Shown: positions 17,859 to 27,798, numbered from the stretch's first letter. The stretch is 64,000 nucleotides of DNA from Paenibacillus xylanilyticus (GCF_009664365.1 NZ_CP044310.1:15001-79000), one strand, 5' to 3'. Notes: generated by a model from the letters alone, not told the origin. Numbers and translations: made by a program.

Positions 17859-19043
17859 GTGGGCACATTCCAACCAGAAGAGACCCATGAGTCACGATCA
17901 TCCAGTAAGTCTTACGCGTTGCGGTGGAAGCATGAGAACATGCGTCAAATGGCACTGATCGCTATTTTCTCAATCGCGCTTACAATCATGATCTTGTTAG
18001 TCGTTTACGGTCAAGCCGGGAAACAAATTTCGCTGGTTATTGATGGCAAAGCTCAAGCGGTAGAGACTCGTACAGGAATGCTTCAAGAAATGCTGGAGGA
18101 GCAATCAATCACAGTCAGCCCCCATGATGAGGTATCCATGCCTTTGAACGGGGCAATCGCAGATGGAGACCGCATCGTTATTGAGCGGGCCGTTCCAGTC
18201 AACATTACGGCAGACGGAGACACCAAGACTCTGTATACAACCGATTCATCGGTAGAAGATGCAATTCAGAAATCTGGAATTGAAGTTGCAAGTGAGGATA
18301 AGGTTTATCCTGCGCTCGCAACACCAATCAAGGCAGATATGAAAATTCGCGTAGTGCGTGTAACAAAGCGTACAGTGGAAGTGGAACAGCCGATTGCGTA
18401 CAAAGTAATCAAAACGGCTGACCCTAGCTTGTACAAAGGTGACAATCGCGTCATCGTAAACGGCAAAGAAGGTACACTTGTACAGCATATCGAAAAGGTG
18501 TTCCAGGATGGAGAGTTAGTCTCCAAAAAGATGGTGGGCAAATCGGTATCGACCAACCGTGTCGATAAAGTTATTGCTGTCGGAACCAAAGCAAAACCTG
18601 TTGTGAAGAAGCCGGAGATTCAGACGGTATCGGCCCAAACCTCCACAGCAAAGAAAGAAACGACAACGAACTCGAAGAAAACCGCTGCATCAGGCAGCAA
18701 AGTGATTACCGTCTCAGGCACTTCTTTTAAATATTCCAAAGTACTTAAAAATGTATCGATGACCGCGTACTCTTCTGAGGAGCCTGGCATTGGTACAAAA
18801 ACAGCTTCCGGTACCCGGGTAACTGAAGGACGGACCATTGCGGTCGATCCAAAAGTGATTCCGATCGGCTGGTGGGTGTATATTGAGGGCCTCGGCTTCC
18901 GTCGTGCGGAAGATACTGGCGGCGCCATTAAAGGCAACAAAATCGATGTGTATTATGACAGTGTAAAGCATGCCCTGAATTTCGGACGTAAGAAAGGCAA
19001 GACGGTATATGTGATCGGTCCGGTTAAGCCGGAAGCGAACTAA
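17859..19043 (+). CDS. yabE: cell-wall protein with DUF348, G5 and 3D domains (YabE/RpfB-like)
   Basis: A 394-residue exported protein. GTG 17859 is preferred because AAGGAGG (17844-17850) lies 8 nt upstream; the longer frame from ATG 17841 would start inside that site. A single membrane anchor spans about residues 33-52. Two DUF348 repeats (VIDGKAQAVETRTG and VNITADGDTKTLYTT) and a G5 domain (near 165-245) follow, then a Ser/Thr/Lys linker. The C-terminal 3D domain has the three conserved aspartates (AVDP, AEDTGG, KIDVYYD) of lytic-transglycosylase-like folds. It probably cleaves or remodels peptidoglycan. Expression is under the c-di-AMP riboswitch; an extended -10 (TGGTATAGT, 17791-17799) after the terminator could give bypass. 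Confidence 0.92.
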   Translation: MGTFQPEETHESRSSSKSYALRWKHENMRQMALIAIFSIALTIMILLVVYGQAGKQISLVIDGKAQAVETRTGMLQEMLEEQSITVSPHDEVSMPLNGAIADGDRIVIERAVPVNITADGDTKTLYTTDSSVEDAIQKSGIEVASEDKVYPALATPIKADMKIRVVRVTKRTVEVEQPIAYKVIKTADPSLYKGDNRVIVNGKEGTLVQHIEKVFQDGELVSKKMVGKSVSTNRVDKVIAVGTKAKPVVKKPEIQTVSAQTSTAKKETTTNSKKTAASGSKVITVSGTSFKYSKVLKNVSMTAYSSEEPGIGTKTASGTRVTEGRTIAVDPKVIPIGWWVYIEGLGFRRAEDTGGAIKGNKIDVYYDSVKHALNFGRKKGKTVYVIGPVKPEAN

Positions 19044-19146
19044 AATCGTTTTACTTTGAAATGGGAATGCTATAAAATAGTTGCATGAATGAATCATGCG
19101 GAATATGCGGCGGTGGAGTCTGAATAGGCTCGCCGCCGTTTGGCAG

Positions 19147-19171
19147 AGAAGAGGATATTCCTCTTCTTTTT
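19147..19171 (+). terminator. terminator after yabE
   Basis: A perfect 9-bp stem AGAAGAGGA / TCCTCTTCT with a 3-nt loop is followed by four T. A GC-rich hairpin (GCGGCG / GCCGCCG) lies just upstream. Confidence 0.75.
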
Positions 19172-19195
19172 GCGTTAGAAAGGAAGAAATGGAAC

Positions 19196-19741
19196 ATGAT
19201 AAAAGAAGTCATTGTGGTAGAAGGACGCGACGATACCGTCGCCATCCGGCGGGCTGTTGAGGCAGACACCATAGAGACCGGCGGATCAGCCATTAACCAG
19301 CGAATCCTGAAGCGAATTGCACTGGCACAGGAAAGACGCGGTGTAATTGTTCTTACCGACCCGGATCATGCCGGTGAGCGCATTCGCAAAATCATTGCAA
19401 ACAAGGTTCCAGGCTGCAAACATGCTTTTATTCCGGAAGCGGACGCAACCCGCAAAGGGGATATCGGGGTCGAGAATGCCTCACCTGAGGCAATCCGCCA
19501 TGCGCTGGAGCGTGTGCATACCTCGTACGAGGGTGTACCGAGCCAGATCGATTGGGATGACTTGATTGCAGCAGGACTGATTGTGCACCCGCAGGCAGCT
19601 GCAAGGCGTATGGAGATGGGGAATCTGCTCGGCATAGGTTACTGCAACGGAAAGCAGTTCCACAAGCGGCTGGGTGTATTCCAAATTAGCCGGGAAGAGT
19701 TTTCTGCAGCATTATCGCAAATTGAACGTGAAGGATTGTGA
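19196..19741 (+). CDS. rnmV: ribonuclease M5
   Basis: A 181-residue Toprim-domain nuclease that matures 5S rRNA by double cleavage of its precursor, usually with ribosomal protein L18. Toprim motifs are [13 protein letters not shown] (catalytic Glu near residue 8) and [12 protein letters not shown] (DxD-type). The ribosome site AAAGGAAG precedes ATG 19196. It is followed 4 nt later by rsmA, so two rRNA-processing genes are coupled. A 5S gene is in the same window. Confidence 0.96.
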   Translation: MIKEVIVVEGRDDTVAIRRAVEADTIETGGSAINQRILKRIALAQERRGVIVLTDPDHAGERIRKIIANKVPGCKHAFIPEADATRKGDIGVENASPEAIRHALERVHTSYEGVPSQIDWDDLIAAGLIVHPQAAARRMEMGNLLGIGYCNGKQFHKRLGVFQISREEFSAALSQIEREGL

Positions 19742-19745
19742 GCGT

Positions 19746-20648
19746 ATGAATGGCATGGATGAGACTTTGGAAATTGCAACACCCAAGCGAACGAAAGAGA
19801 TAATTCAGAGACACGGTTTCTCCTTTAAAAAAAGTCTAGGTCAGAACTTTCTGATTGATCAAAATATATTGAACAAAATTGTAAATGCAGCAGATCTGGA
19901 CGAGTCCAAGGGCGCACTCGAAATCGGCCCGGGGATTGGAGCACTTACGGAGAGACTGGCCCGAGCAGCCGGCCCTGTAACCGCGGTGGAAATCGATCAG
20001 CGTTTGTTACCGATCCTTGGAGAAGTAATGGAGCCTTATCCCAACGTTCGGATACAGCACGGCGATGTGCTGAAGCTGGACTTGGCAGAGCTTTTCCGCA
20101 CAGACTTTGCTAGTGTGGGCAAGGTAAGTGTTGTAGCCAATCTGCCGTATTATGTGACGACTCCTATTATGATGAAACTGCTGGAAGAGAAACTGCCGGT
20201 AGACAGCATTGTTGTTATGATCCAGAAGGAAGTAGCAGAACGTATGGCAGCTGCACCCGGCTCGAAGGACTACGGAAGCTTGAGCATTGCTGTCCAATAT
20301 TACAGTGTGCCTGAATTGGTTTGCATTGTGCCGCCAACCGTATTTATTCCGCAGCCCAATGTGGAATCAGCTGTCATCAAGCTCAAGGTTCGTGAGCAGC
20401 CCCCTGTCGAAGTGCCGAGTGAAGCGCACTTTTTCGAAGTGGTACAAGCCTCGTTTGCCCAGCGCAGAAAAACCATCTCGAACAATCTGAAAGCTCGCTT
20501 CTTCACCAAGGAGAATCGAGAGCAGGCGGATCAGTTACTGGAGCAGGCTGGCATTCAGCCGTCCAGACGGGGTGAGACACTTACTCTGCAGGAATATGCG
20601 GCGCTAAGCACGGTAATGTGGGATGCAGGAATTCGTGCCGGCCTGTAA
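19746..20648 (+). CDS. rsmA: 16S rRNA dimethyladenosine transferase
   Basis: A 300-residue KsgA-family enzyme that dimethylates A1518 and A1519 of 16S rRNA. Motifs are [27 protein letters not shown] and the catalytic NLPYYVTTP. The start is set at ATG 19746 by similarity to the family (conserved [10 protein letters not shown] follows); ATG 19755 is possible, and the upstream GTG/TTG frame from 19674 lies inside rnmV. Confidence 0.96.
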   Translation: MNGMDETLEIATPKRTKEIIQRHGFSFKKSLGQNFLIDQNILNKIVNAADLDESKGALEIGPGIGALTERLARAAGPVTAVEIDQRLLPILGEVMEPYPNVRIQHGDVLKLDLAELFRTDFASVGKVSVVANLPYYVTTPIMMKLLEEKLPVDSIVVMIQKEVAERMAAAPGSKDYGSLSIAVQYYSVPELVCIVPPTVFIPQPNVESAVIKLKVREQPPVEVPSEAHFFEVVQASFAQRRKTISNNLKARFFTKENREQADQLLEQAGIQPSRRGETLTLQEYAALSTVMWDAGIRAGL

Positions 20649-20662
20649 ATAAATTCGGATGA

Positions 20663-20689
20663 ACCAAACCGGGTCTTTGCCCATACGAT
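20663..20689 (+). promoter_or_regulatory. candidate sigma-K promoter of yabG
   Basis: AC (20663-20664), a 17-nt spacer and CATACGAT (20682-20689) fit the sigma-K pattern AC-N16/17-CATANNNT. yabG is sigma-K dependent in B. subtilis. The start site would leave only about 15 nt of leader. Confidence 0.45.
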
Positions 20690-20710
20690 GGGGTAGAGGT
20701 GATTATGTTG

Positions 20711-21607
20711 ATGAATATCGGAGACTTGGTCGTTCGTAAGTCATACGGTGGAGATGTGACTTTTCGGGTGGAAGGCCTCCAGTTGGATAGCGCGGTCATT
20801 AAAGGGACCGAATTCCGGCTGCTTGCCGACTCCCCGGTGGACGATTTGATACAGGTTCCTTATGAACCGCAGAGTGCCAAGACCAGGCAGGCACATGTAA
20901 AAGCGCATCAGACACTCTCCAGGCTGCAGCAGAACCGGATTGAACAGGCGGAGCGCAACCGTGAAGGCCTGACGCTGGACTGGGCTGCACAGCGGGAGCC
21001 GGCTTATTTTGAAATGCCAGGCAAGGTGCTCCACTTGGATGGGGATCCAAATTACCTGAAGAAAAGTATGGCTCTCTATGAGCAGCTTCGTGTCCCGGCA
21101 GAGGGTCAATATGTCCATGAGTCAGCCATGGCTGATGCCCTGTATCGTCTTCTTCCCAAAGTTCAGCCTGACATTGTAGTCATTACGGGCCATGACGGAG
21201 TTCTGAAGACCCGTCAGCCTTACGACTTATACAGTCTCGGAAGTTACAAGAATTCGCAAAATTTTGTGGCAGCGATCCAGGTTGCAAGACAATATGAGCG
21301 CCATTTGGATGCACTAACGATCGTTGCAGGAGCATGTCAGTCCCATTTTGAGGCACTTCTGCGGGCAGGTGCGAACTTTGCCAGCTCACCAGGCCGAATT
21401 CTGATCCATGCCCTTGACCCTGTATATGTGGCCGCCAAGGCAGCCTTTACATCCGTTAGGGAAACGGTAAATATGAATGATATTCTGCATAACACGATTA
21501 GCGGCAGCCAGGGTGTAGGTGGTGTCGAAACACGCGGCAGTTACCGCGTTGGCCTCCCTGGTTTGAACGATTTATCTACACTTAAAGTTAACCCATCAGT
21601 CATCTGA
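20711..21607 (+). CDS. yabG: sporulation-specific protease YabG
   Basis: A 298-residue cysteine protease of spore coat and cortex maturation, made late in the mother cell. Conserved landmarks are MPGKVLHLDGD, DIVVITGHDG (His) and the GACQSHFEALLRAGANFASSP block, whose Cys is the likely nucleophile. ATG 20711 has AGAGGTGA 8 nt upstream and gives MNIGDLVVRKSYG, matching the family start; ATG 20705 and GTG 20699 are less likely. Confidence 0.95.
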   Translation: MNIGDLVVRKSYGGDVTFRVEGLQLDSAVIKGTEFRLLADSPVDDLIQVPYEPQSAKTRQAHVKAHQTLSRLQQNRIEQAERNREGLTLDWAAQREPAYFEMPGKVLHLDGDPNYLKKSMALYEQLRVPAEGQYVHESAMADALYRLLPKVQPDIVVITGHDGVLKTRQPYDLYSLGSYKNSQNFVAAIQVARQYERHLDALTIVAGACQSHFEALLRAGANFASSPGRILIHALDPVYVAAKAAFTSVRETVNMNDILHNTISGSQGVGGVETRGSYRVGLPGLNDLSTLKVNPSVI

Positions 21608-21621
21608 TATAGGTCAATTAA

Positions 21622-21643
21622 AGTCCCAATTTGGGGCTTTTTT
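21622..21643 (+). terminator. terminator after yabG
   Basis: AGTCCCA / TGGGGCT with a 3-nt loop, then six T. Confidence 0.75.
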
Positions 21644-21661
21644 CATTTGCAAAAAAATTCA

Positions 21662-21691
21662 TTGACAGCAACTTTTCCATGCTGATATAAT
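21662..21691 (+). promoter_or_regulatory. veg promoter P1 (sigma-A, full consensus)
   Basis: TTGACA (21662-21667), an 18-nt spacer and TATAAT (21686-21691). Confidence 0.8.
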
Positions 21692-21704
21692 ATTTAGTTT
21701 TGAT

Positions 21705-21733
21705 TTGACATTGACTGTAAATTCAGGTATAAT
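21705..21733 (+). promoter_or_regulatory. veg promoter P2 (sigma-A, full consensus)
   Basis: TTGACA (21705-21710), a 17-nt spacer and TATAAT (21728-21733). Both hexamers and the spacing are ideal, as in the well-known strong veg promoter of B. subtilis. Confidence 0.93.
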
Positions 21734-21760
21734 GGACAAGAAAAGAGGTGGTCGTCGACA

Positions 21761-22036
21761 ATGGCTAAAAATACGCTGTTGGATATCAAACGCAATCTCG
21801 ATGCTCATATAGGTCAAAAAATTATGTTGCGGGCTAATGGTGGCCGCCGTAAGACTATCGAGCGTACGGGTGTATTGGAAGAAACGTACCCTTCTGTTTT
21901 TATCGTCAAGCTTGATGAAGAGCAAGAAACGTTCAAGCGAGTCTCTTACAGTTATGCAGATATACTTACGGAGTCGGTGGAAGTCATGGTATTTAACCCA
22001 GGCGACCAGACGCCTAACTCCTATATGGAGACGTAA
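21761..22036 (+). CDS. veg: Veg protein
   Basis: A 91-residue small protein of the Veg family (DUF1021), expressed strongly in growth. In B. subtilis it has been linked to biofilm formation. The conserved core is [19 protein letters not shown] followed by [11 protein letters not shown] and a TyrSerTyr-rich strand, a small SH3-like barrel. The ribosome site AAGAGGTGG precedes ATG 21761. Two consensus promoters lie directly upstream and a strong terminator follows, so it is a single-gene unit. Confidence 0.94.
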   Translation: MAKNTLLDIKRNLDAHIGQKIMLRANGGRRKTIERTGVLEETYPSVFIVKLDEEQETFKRVSYSYADILTESVEVMVFNPGDQTPNSYMET

Positions 22037-22050
22037 GCATCGTTTTACAG

Positions 22051-22082
22051 GCAGTTTGCCCCTTGGGGCGAACTGCTTTTTT
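22051..22082 (+). terminator. terminator after veg
   Basis: A 12-bp stem GCAGTTTGCCCC / GGGGCGAACTGC with a 2-nt loop and a run of six T. Confidence 0.92.
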
Positions 22083-22119
22083 ATTTGTTTAGAATTACCG
22101 TCCAGACAGGCATCTGCAG

Positions 22120-22149
22120 GAATGAGGTTTAACCAGAAACGGCATACTA
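22120..22149 (+). promoter_or_regulatory. sigma-G promoter of sspF
   Basis: GAATG (22120-22124) fits the -35 GNATR. After 18 nt, CATACTA (22143-22149), preceded by GG, fits the -10 CATNNTA. Forespore-specific expression is expected for a SASP gene. Confidence 0.75.
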
Positions 22150-22271
22150 TTTGAACAGGCCCATACTGATATTGCTGAACAGTTCATCGAAAAGGGTGGC
22201 TCTGAAGCTTTCAGGAAGAATCCTGGTGTAAATGGACTAATCAAAACTGCTACTTCAAGGAGGATGGTTTC

Positions 22272-22448
22272 ATGAGCCGCAGAAGAAGAAGTGTGATGTC
22301 AGAAGAGCTCAAGTATGAGCTGGCAAAAGACCTGGGATTTTATGATACCGTACAGCAGGAAGGCTGGGGTGGCATCAAAGCCAAGGATGCAGGCAATATG
22401 GTGAAGCGTGCCATTCAGCTTGCTGAAGAGGCAGCACGCAAATCGTAA
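22272..22448 (+). CDS. sspF: small acid-soluble spore protein, SspF type
   Basis: A 58-residue protein: an Arg-rich start ([10 protein letters not shown]), then [16 protein letters not shown], then [18 protein letters not shown]. This is the SspF branch of alpha/beta-type SASPs, which coat spore DNA. The [11 protein letters not shown] block corresponds to the DNA-binding helix. AAGGAGG lies 8 nt before ATG 22272. The order veg-sspF-ispE equals that of B. subtilis. It is short and easily missed. Confidence 0.93.
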   Translation: MSRRRRSVMSEELKYELAKDLGFYDTVQQEGWGGIKAKDAGNMVKRAIQLAEEAARKS

Positions 22449-22469
22449 TTCGATCTAGACGGTTTGGAG

Positions 22470-22504
22470 AGCGGGGCCTTCCACGAGGTTGACCTCGCTT
22501 TTTC
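22470..22504 (+). terminator. terminator after sspF
   Basis: AGCGGGG-type arm pairs with ACCTCGCT, or alternatively CGAGGT / ACCTCG, followed by five T. Confidence 0.7.
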
Positions 22505-22529
22505 CCCATGAATTCGGAATAAAAATGAC

Positions 22530-22558
22530 TTGACAGCCCCATTTTGATATAATATGTT
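22530..22558 (+). promoter_or_regulatory. candidate sigma-A promoter of ispE
   Basis: TTGACA (22530-22535), a 17-nt spacer and TATGTT (22553-22558). A TATAAT at 22548 is too close to the -35 to pair with it. Confidence 0.55.
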
Positions 22559-22587
22559 AAGTTGTCTTAGGGAAAAGGTGAGGACGG

Positions 22588-23451
22588 GTGAACGCCTTGA
22601 AAATTTACGAAAAAGCGCCTGCTAAAATTAATTTGATGCTGGACGTTTTACATAAACGAAGCGACGGGTTCCATGAAGTCGAGATGATCATGACCATGGT
22701 CGATTTGGCAGACCGGCTGGAAATGTCAGAACTGCCTCGCGATACGATATTTATCTCCAGTCAGGCGGGGTATATTCCGCTTGATGAGAAGAATCTGGCA
22801 TTCCAGGCGGCCAGATTGATCAAAGAACGCTACGACGTGCGTACTGGAGTGCACATTCATCTGGACAAAAAAATTCCGGTGGCTGCCGGTCTGGCAGGCG
22901 GCAGCAGTGATGCTGCAGCTACGCTGCGCGGCTTGAACCGCCTCTGGCGTCTGAATATCCCAGATCATGAGCTCCAGGAGCTTGGAGCAGAGCTTGGTTC
23001 GGATGTACCTTTTTGTATTACAGGAGGTACAGCGCTCGCTACAGGCCGTGGAGAAAAACTGAAGCCAATACCTAACCCACCGCAATGCTGGGTCATCTTG
23101 GCGAAACCTCCAATCAATGTGTCGACAGCCGATGTGTACGGAAGATTCCGCAGCGATAAGATTGTTCGCCATCCGAGTGCGGCCAAGATGGAGCAGGCCA
23201 TTCGTAATCATTCCTTTGCAGAGGTATGCGGACAGATGGGGAATGTGCTTGAGGATGTCACGCTTAAGCTGTATCCGGAAGTCCAGCATTTGAAGGATGC
23301 CATGATAAAGCTGGGTGCAGATGGGGTACTCATGTCGGGTAGTGGCCCAACCGTATTTGGGTTGGTCTCCAAGGAAGCGAAGGTTGCACGGATCTATAAT
23401 GGGCTGCGCGGCTTCTGCAAAGAAGTGTATGCAGTACGCATGTTGACTTAG
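22588..23451 (+). CDS. ispE: 4-diphosphocytidyl-2-C-methyl-D-erythritol kinase
   Basis: A 287-residue GHMP kinase of the non-mevalonate isoprenoid pathway; it phosphorylates CDP-methylerythritol with ATP. The N-terminal [14 protein letters not shown] holds the catalytic Lys. The glycine-rich ATP motif is [16 protein letters not shown] near residue 95, and the C-terminal [11 protein letters not shown] loop is present. GTG 22588 follows AAAGGTGAGG. Confidence 0.97.
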   Translation: MNALKIYEKAPAKINLMLDVLHKRSDGFHEVEMIMTMVDLADRLEMSELPRDTIFISSQAGYIPLDEKNLAFQAARLIKERYDVRTGVHIHLDKKIPVAAGLAGGSSDAAATLRGLNRLWRLNIPDHELQELGAELGSDVPFCITGGTALATGRGEKLKPIPNPPQCWVILAKPPINVSTADVYGRFRSDKIVRHPSAAKMEQAIRNHSFAEVCGQMGNVLEDVTLKLYPEVQHLKDAMIKLGADGVLMSGSGPTVFGLVSKEAKVARIYNGLRGFCKEVYAVRMLT

Positions 23452-23549
23452 AATTCGCTTTTATAATGTACAAACACGTATAAAGGTGGTATATTTTTAA
23501 ATAATTATTCGGATTTGGATGTTTTCCGTGATCGTGAGGATGGATCTCT

Positions 23550-24377
23550 GTGAAGAAATTAAAACGAAGCGCTAGGCTGGTTGAAATGACGCAGTATTTA
23601 TTGTCAAGACCGCATACGGTTATTCCGTTAACCACTTTTGCCGAACGTTATGGTGCCGCGAAGTCGTCAATCAGTGAGGATTTGGCGATTATCAAGGAAG
23701 TGTTCGAAGAAGGCGGGTCGGGAGAACTGCAAACACTGGCAGGGGCTGCTGGGGGAGTTAAATGGATTCCGAAGGTGTCCAGAGAACATGCTCTGGCTTT
23801 TGCCGAACGACTAAGCAATCAGTTGGAGCAGCCTGACCGTATCTTGCCCGGTGGGTATCTCTATATGTCTGACCTGCTTGGACAGCCTGCATTAATGAAT
23901 GAAGCAGGTAAAATATTTGCGACTGCTTTTGGCAACATGGATATCGATGTAGTCATGACGGTAGAAACGAAGGGCATTCCTCTGGCGTATGCGACTGGAG
24001 CCCAGCTTAACCTGCCTGTAGTGCTCGTGCGCAGGGACCATCAGGCTACGGAAGGATCGGCCGTAAGTATCAATTATGTATCGGGGTCCCATAAAAGTCT
24101 CCATACCATGTCCCTATCCCGCAGGGCGATGCGTGAGCATTCGAGGGTTCTGATCGTGGATGATTTCATGAAAGCCGGTGGAACGGTACAGGGCATGATT
24201 GATTTGCTCGCCGAGTTTAATGCAACGGTAGCAGGTGTAGGGGTGTTGGTAGAATCTGGTTCAGTTGATTCGGAAGAGCGTTTGCTGACCGATTACGTAT
24301 CTCTTGCGCAGCTGACAGCCGTGGATGCAAAAAGCAGACACATTTCGGTGAAGCCTGGTAACTATTTTGACCTGTAG
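23550..24377 (+). CDS. purR: pur operon repressor
   Basis: A 275-residue PurR: an N-terminal winged helix (residues 1-70) and a phosphoribosyltransferase-like domain with the PRPP motif VLIVDDFMKAGGT near residue 203. It represses purine genes and is released by PRPP. The prs gene, which makes PRPP, lies 2.4 kb downstream. GTG 23550 is the only start at the conserved N-terminus. B. subtilis has yabJ next; it is absent here. Confidence 0.96.
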   Translation: MKKLKRSARLVEMTQYLLSRPHTVIPLTTFAERYGAAKSSISEDLAIIKEVFEEGGSGELQTLAGAAGGVKWIPKVSREHALAFAERLSNQLEQPDRILPGGYLYMSDLLGQPALMNEAGKIFATAFGNMDIDVVMTVETKGIPLAYATGAQLNLPVVLVRRDHQATEGSAVSINYVSGSHKSLHTMSLSRRAMREHSRVLIVDDFMKAGGTVQGMIDLLAEFNATVAGVGVLVESGSVDSEERLLTDYVSLAQLTAVDAKSRHISVKPGNYFDL

Positions 24378-24496
24378 AAAGATGACGAATAACATGTCGG
24401 GAAAGGTTCTTTTCCATCGACCTGGCACTAACGTTGTCGAATTGTGTATTAAATAAAAAAATTCCTGAAATTAGGACATTTTTGTGGTTATAAAAA

Positions 24497-24526
24497 GAAG
24501 GAGTTCGTATAGGCTGTGTGGAATTA
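24497..24526 (+). promoter_or_regulatory. sigma-H promoter of spoVG
   Basis: GAAGGAGTT (24497-24505; consensus RNAGGAWWW, one mismatch), a 12-nt spacer and GTGGAATTA (24518-24526; consensus RNNGAATWW, full match). spoVG is the classic sigma-H gene in B. subtilis. Confidence 0.75.
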
Positions 24527-24565
24527 TACACCAAGTTCTGATGGAAAAAGGTGGTGAACACACAC

Positions 24566-24850
24566 ATGCAAATTACGGATGTCAGACTCCGCCGCGTTAA
24601 CTCGGAAGGGAGAATGAAGGCTATCGCATCCATTACCATCGATAACGAATTCGTCGTTCATGACATTCGCGTCATTGATGGGAACAACGGAATGTTTGTT
24701 GCTATGCCGAGCAAGCGGACTCCTGACGGAGAATTCCGTGATATCGCCCACCCGATCTCTTCCGGTACTCGTGAGAAGATTCAGGCTGCTGTTTTGACTG
24801 AGTATGACCGCGCTGCAACTGAGGAAGAAGTCATTGAAGAAGGTGCCTGA
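24566..24850 (+). CDS. spoVG: septation / RNA-binding regulator SpoVG
   Basis: A 94-residue protein nearly identical to B. subtilis SpoVG in the core ([49 protein letters not shown]). It binds nucleic acid and affects septation and stationary-phase genes. ATG 24566 has AAAGGTGGTGA about 9 nt upstream; the longer frame from GTG 24551 would begin within that site. Confidence 0.97.
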   Translation: MQITDVRLRRVNSEGRMKAIASITIDNEFVVHDIRVIDGNNGMFVAMPSKRTPDGEFRDIAHPISSGTREKIQAAVLTEYDRAATEEEVIEEGA

Positions 24851-24871
24851 GAACATTATTGGGGTTCGAAG

Positions 24872-24910
24872 GAAAAGAGAGCCATGTCTTATGGCTCTCT
24901 TTTCTTTTTG
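24872..24910 (+). terminator. terminator after spoVG
   Basis: A 13-14-bp stem GAAAAGAGAGCCAT / ATGGCTCTCTTTTC with a short loop and a T-run. Confidence 0.93.
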
Positions 24911-25240
24911 ACCGGAATAAGATATATTCAGTATTGAGTTTATTCAAACAGGAACATTTAACAGCGTTATTGCTGGAAAATGTTGAAGGAAACATTAGCG
25001 CAGCGTGCGCTTGGTGACAGGGCGGCATCTTAAGAGTCATTGGGATTCGGTTAAGGCTCACAGGTACACGGCGTATACATATAGGTCACGATTTGCTCGT
25101 GTCCGCGTTGTTACGTGTGATAACAGAGACAGTAGGCGATGAACAAGACCGGCTTCAGGCCGGCTGAACGATACTTATCAGGGATGATCCATTAAGGTGG
25201 GTCTTCCGGATGGGGTTTTCAGAACAGGAGGTCGTGAAAT
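24911..25240. other. leader region before glmU
   Basis: These 330 bases hold no supported gene. Small hairpins are visible (CACGA / TCGTG near 25087 and CCGGC / GCCGG near 25150), but I see no known riboswitch and no convincing sigma-A promoter. glmU must be transcribed from somewhere here, because a strong terminator precedes it. Confidence 0.4.
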
Positions 25241-26641
25241 TTGAAACGAATGGCAATTGTACTTGCTGCAGGACAAGGCAAACGAATGAAATCTAAATTG
25301 TACAAAGTACTGCATCCCGTATGCGGTAAACCTATGGTAGCTCACGTGCTGGATGCAGCTCTACGCGCAGGCGTTGAGCGCAGTGTGGTCGTGGTCGGTC
25401 ATGGTGCCGAAGCGGTGCAGTCATTTTTGGGTTCCAAAGCAGAGTATGCACTTCAGGCTGAACAATTGGGAACAGGTCACGCGGTGAAGCAAGTGAAGTC
25501 TTTGCTTGGAAGTGAGCAAGGCTCTACTATAGTCGTCTGTGGAGATACACCACTGGTAACCAGTGAAACGCTGGAAGGTCTGATGAAGCTTCATGAGAGT
25601 CGCGGAGCTGCTGCAACCGTGCTAACGGCTCAATTGGACAATCCAAAAGGCTACGGCCGCGTCATTCGCGGAGAAGACGGTTCTGTACAACGCATTGTGG
25701 AACAGAAAGACTGCAACGAGCAGGAAGATGCTGTGAAAGAAATTAACACAGGCACTTACTGTTTCGATAATGCGAAATTGTTTGCTGCACTGGAGAAAGT
25801 GACCAACCAGAACGCCCAAGGAGAGTACTACCTGACAGATGTTGTTGGGATTTTCCGTAACGATGGTGAAGTGGTTGAAGCTTATATGTCAGATGATATC
25901 GCGGAATCCATCGGAGTTAATGACAGGCTCGCTCTGTCCCAAGCAGAAGCATATATGCGTGAACGTTTGGCTGTAAAACATATGTTGAACGGTGTTACGA
26001 TCATTGATCCGTCATCGACATATATCGGAGCGGATGTTACGATTGGATCAGACACGGTATTGTATCCGGGAACCATTCTGAAAGGGACAACTTCCATTGG
26101 TGAAGCTTGCCATATTGGTCCTCAGGCCGATATTGAAGACAGTGTTATTCAGAACGGTGTAACGATTAAACATTCCGTGTTGTCCCAGGCCGAAGTAGGC
26201 GAAGAGACAACGGTAGGACCATTTGCTTACCTGCGTCCTGGCACCAAGCTGGGCCGGAAAGTAAAAATTGGTGACTTTGTCGAAGTGAAAAATGCTACAA
26301 TTGATGAAGGATCCAAAGTATCACATCTCAGCTATATTGGGGATGCTAAAGTAGGGAAGAACGTAAATGTTGGATGCGGGGCAATAACGGTTAATTATGA
26401 TGGATATAATAAAGCTGTAACGACAATCGAAGATGATGCGTTCGTAGGCAGCAATGTCAATCTGATTGCACCGATCACGGTAGGAAAAGGCGCTTATGTG
26501 GTTGCCGGCTCAACCGTTACACATTCCGTTCCGGAGAATGATCTGGCTATTGCTCGTCCTCGCCAGGAGAACAAACCTGGTTACGCAGAGAAAATTCGCG
26601 GACGTGCCAAAGCCAAGAAACAAAATGCCAAACCCGAATAA
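25241..26641 (+). CDS. glmU: bifunctional N-acetylglucosamine-1-phosphate uridyltransferase / glucosamine-1-phosphate acetyltransferase
   Basis: A 466-residue enzyme making UDP-GlcNAc for peptidoglycan and teichoic acid. The N-terminal pyrophosphorylase domain (1-230) has [19 protein letters not shown]. The C-terminal left-handed beta-helix (about 250-440) has hexapeptide repeats and the acetyl-CoA region [22 protein letters not shown] 25241 is the start, with AGGAGGTC upstream. A hairpin without T-run (26663-26681) lies before prs, so the two are probably cotranscribed. Confidence 0.97.
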   Translation: MKRMAIVLAAGQGKRMKSKLYKVLHPVCGKPMVAHVLDAALRAGVERSVVVVGHGAEAVQSFLGSKAEYALQAEQLGTGHAVKQVKSLLGSEQGSTIVVCGDTPLVTSETLEGLMKLHESRGAAATVLTAQLDNPKGYGRVIRGEDGSVQRIVEQKDCNEQEDAVKEINTGTYCFDNAKLFAALEKVTNQNAQGEYYLTDVVGIFRNDGEVVEAYMSDDIAESIGVNDRLALSQAEAYMRERLAVKHMLNGVTIIDPSSTYIGADVTIGSDTVLYPGTILKGTTSIGEACHIGPQADIEDSVIQNGVTIKHSVLSQAEVGEETTVGPFAYLRPGTKLGRKVKIGDFVEVKNATIDEGSKVSHLSYIGDAKVGKNVNVGCGAITVNYDGYNKAVTTIEDDAFVGSNVNLIAPITVGKGAYVVAGSTVTHSVPENDLAIARPRQENKPGYAEKIRGRAKAKKQNAKPE

Positions 26642-26741
26642 GGGGTATTGATATTCTGATTGCCTCCCGATCTTCGGGAGGTGCCGACATGTCGCAGACG
26701 CTTATAGATTCCAATGAACCAGCACGGAGGGTTTTTATTTT

Positions 26742-27695
26742 ATGACTTATTTTGATTCGAAATTAAAAATATTTACTTGCAATTCTAACCCCAAGCTTGC
26801 CCATCAAATTGCTGATTATATCGGAATTCCTATGGGTGAATCTCACACAACCAGCTTCAGTGATGGTGAGATTCAAGTGAAGCTCTCCGAGAGCGTTCGG
26901 GGCTGTCACGTATACATTGTGCAGTCCACTTGCTTGCCGGTTAACGACAACCTGATGGAGATGCTCGTCATGATTGATGCACTGAAACGGGCATCAGCCA
27001 AGACAATCAACGTTGTAATTCCGTATTACGGTTATGCACGACAGGATCGTAAGGCACGTTCGCGTGATCCAATTACAGCGAAACTGGTAGCCAATCTGAT
27101 CGAAAAAGCAGGAGCTACCCGCGTAATTGCGATGGACTTGCATGCCATGCAAATCCAGGGCTTTTTTGATATTCCAGTGGATCATCTGCTTGGTGTGCCG
27201 ATTCTGGCTCAATATTTCCGCTCCAAACAGATCGAAAATCCGGTCGTTGTATCTCCTGACCACGGCGGTGTAGTACGTGCACGGAAATTGGCTGATTTCC
27301 TGAATGCACCTCTGGCGATCATTGATAAACGTCGTCCGGAGCCGAATGTAAGTGAAGTTATGAACATTATCGGTAACATTGAAGGTAAAACAGCAATCCT
27401 GATCGATGACATCATCGATACGGCAGGTACCATTGTGCTGGGTGCAAACGCACTGATGGAAGGCGGCGTGAAGGAAGTATACGCATGCTGTACTCACCCG
27501 GTATTGTCCGGACCAGCGATGGAGCGTTTGGAGAATGCACCACTGAAAGAAGTTATCGTAACGGATACGATTCCAATCACGCATGCCAATCCGACAAGCA
27601 AACTTAAAGTGTTGTCTGTAGCACCTTTGCTCGGGGAAGCCATTATCCGGGTTCATGAGGAATTGTCAATCAGCAAGCTGTTTGAAATTGAATAA
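26742..27695 (+). CDS. prs: ribose-phosphate pyrophosphokinase
   Basis: A 317-residue PRPP synthetase (ribose 5-phosphate + ATP to PRPP + AMP). Signatures are [32 protein letters not shown] and the PRPP loop [15 protein letters not shown] feeds purine, pyrimidine, NAD and histidine synthesis, and is the effector of PurR encoded nearby. The ctc gene that follows prs in B. subtilis is absent. Confidence 0.97.
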   Translation: MTYFDSKLKIFTCNSNPKLAHQIADYIGIPMGESHTTSFSDGEIQVKLSESVRGCHVYIVQSTCLPVNDNLMEMLVMIDALKRASAKTINVVIPYYGYARQDRKARSRDPITAKLVANLIEKAGATRVIAMDLHAMQIQGFFDIPVDHLLGVPILAQYFRSKQIENPVVVSPDHGGVVRARKLADFLNAPLAIIDKRRPEPNVSEVMNIIGNIEGKTAILIDDIIDTAGTIVLGANALMEGGVKEVYACCTHPVLSGPAMERLENAPLKEVIVTDTIPITHANPTSKLKVLSVAPLLGEAIIRVHEELSISKLFEIE

Positions 27696-27717
27696 GGATG
27701 TCTGCACAAAGTAGTAG

Positions 27718-27757
27718 AGGGGTTACGTTTTCCGGTCGAACGGAAAATGTAACCCCT
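27718..27757. terminator. shared hairpin between convergent genes
   Basis: A 17-bp stem (AGGGGTTACGTTTTCCG with its complement, one wobble) and a 6-nt loop lie between the prs end and the end of the - strand gene. No T-run follows on either strand, so it may act as a 3' barrier or weak bidirectional terminator. Confidence 0.55.
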
Positions 27758-27798
27758 GTCGGCGTGCCATTATAACGATGCTTGGAGAGGCCGGATGA

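Noticed and set aside
22548..22553. TATAAT upstream of ispE as the -10 element
   Set aside because: Only 12 bp from TTGACA; the TATGTT with 17-bp spacing is the better partner.
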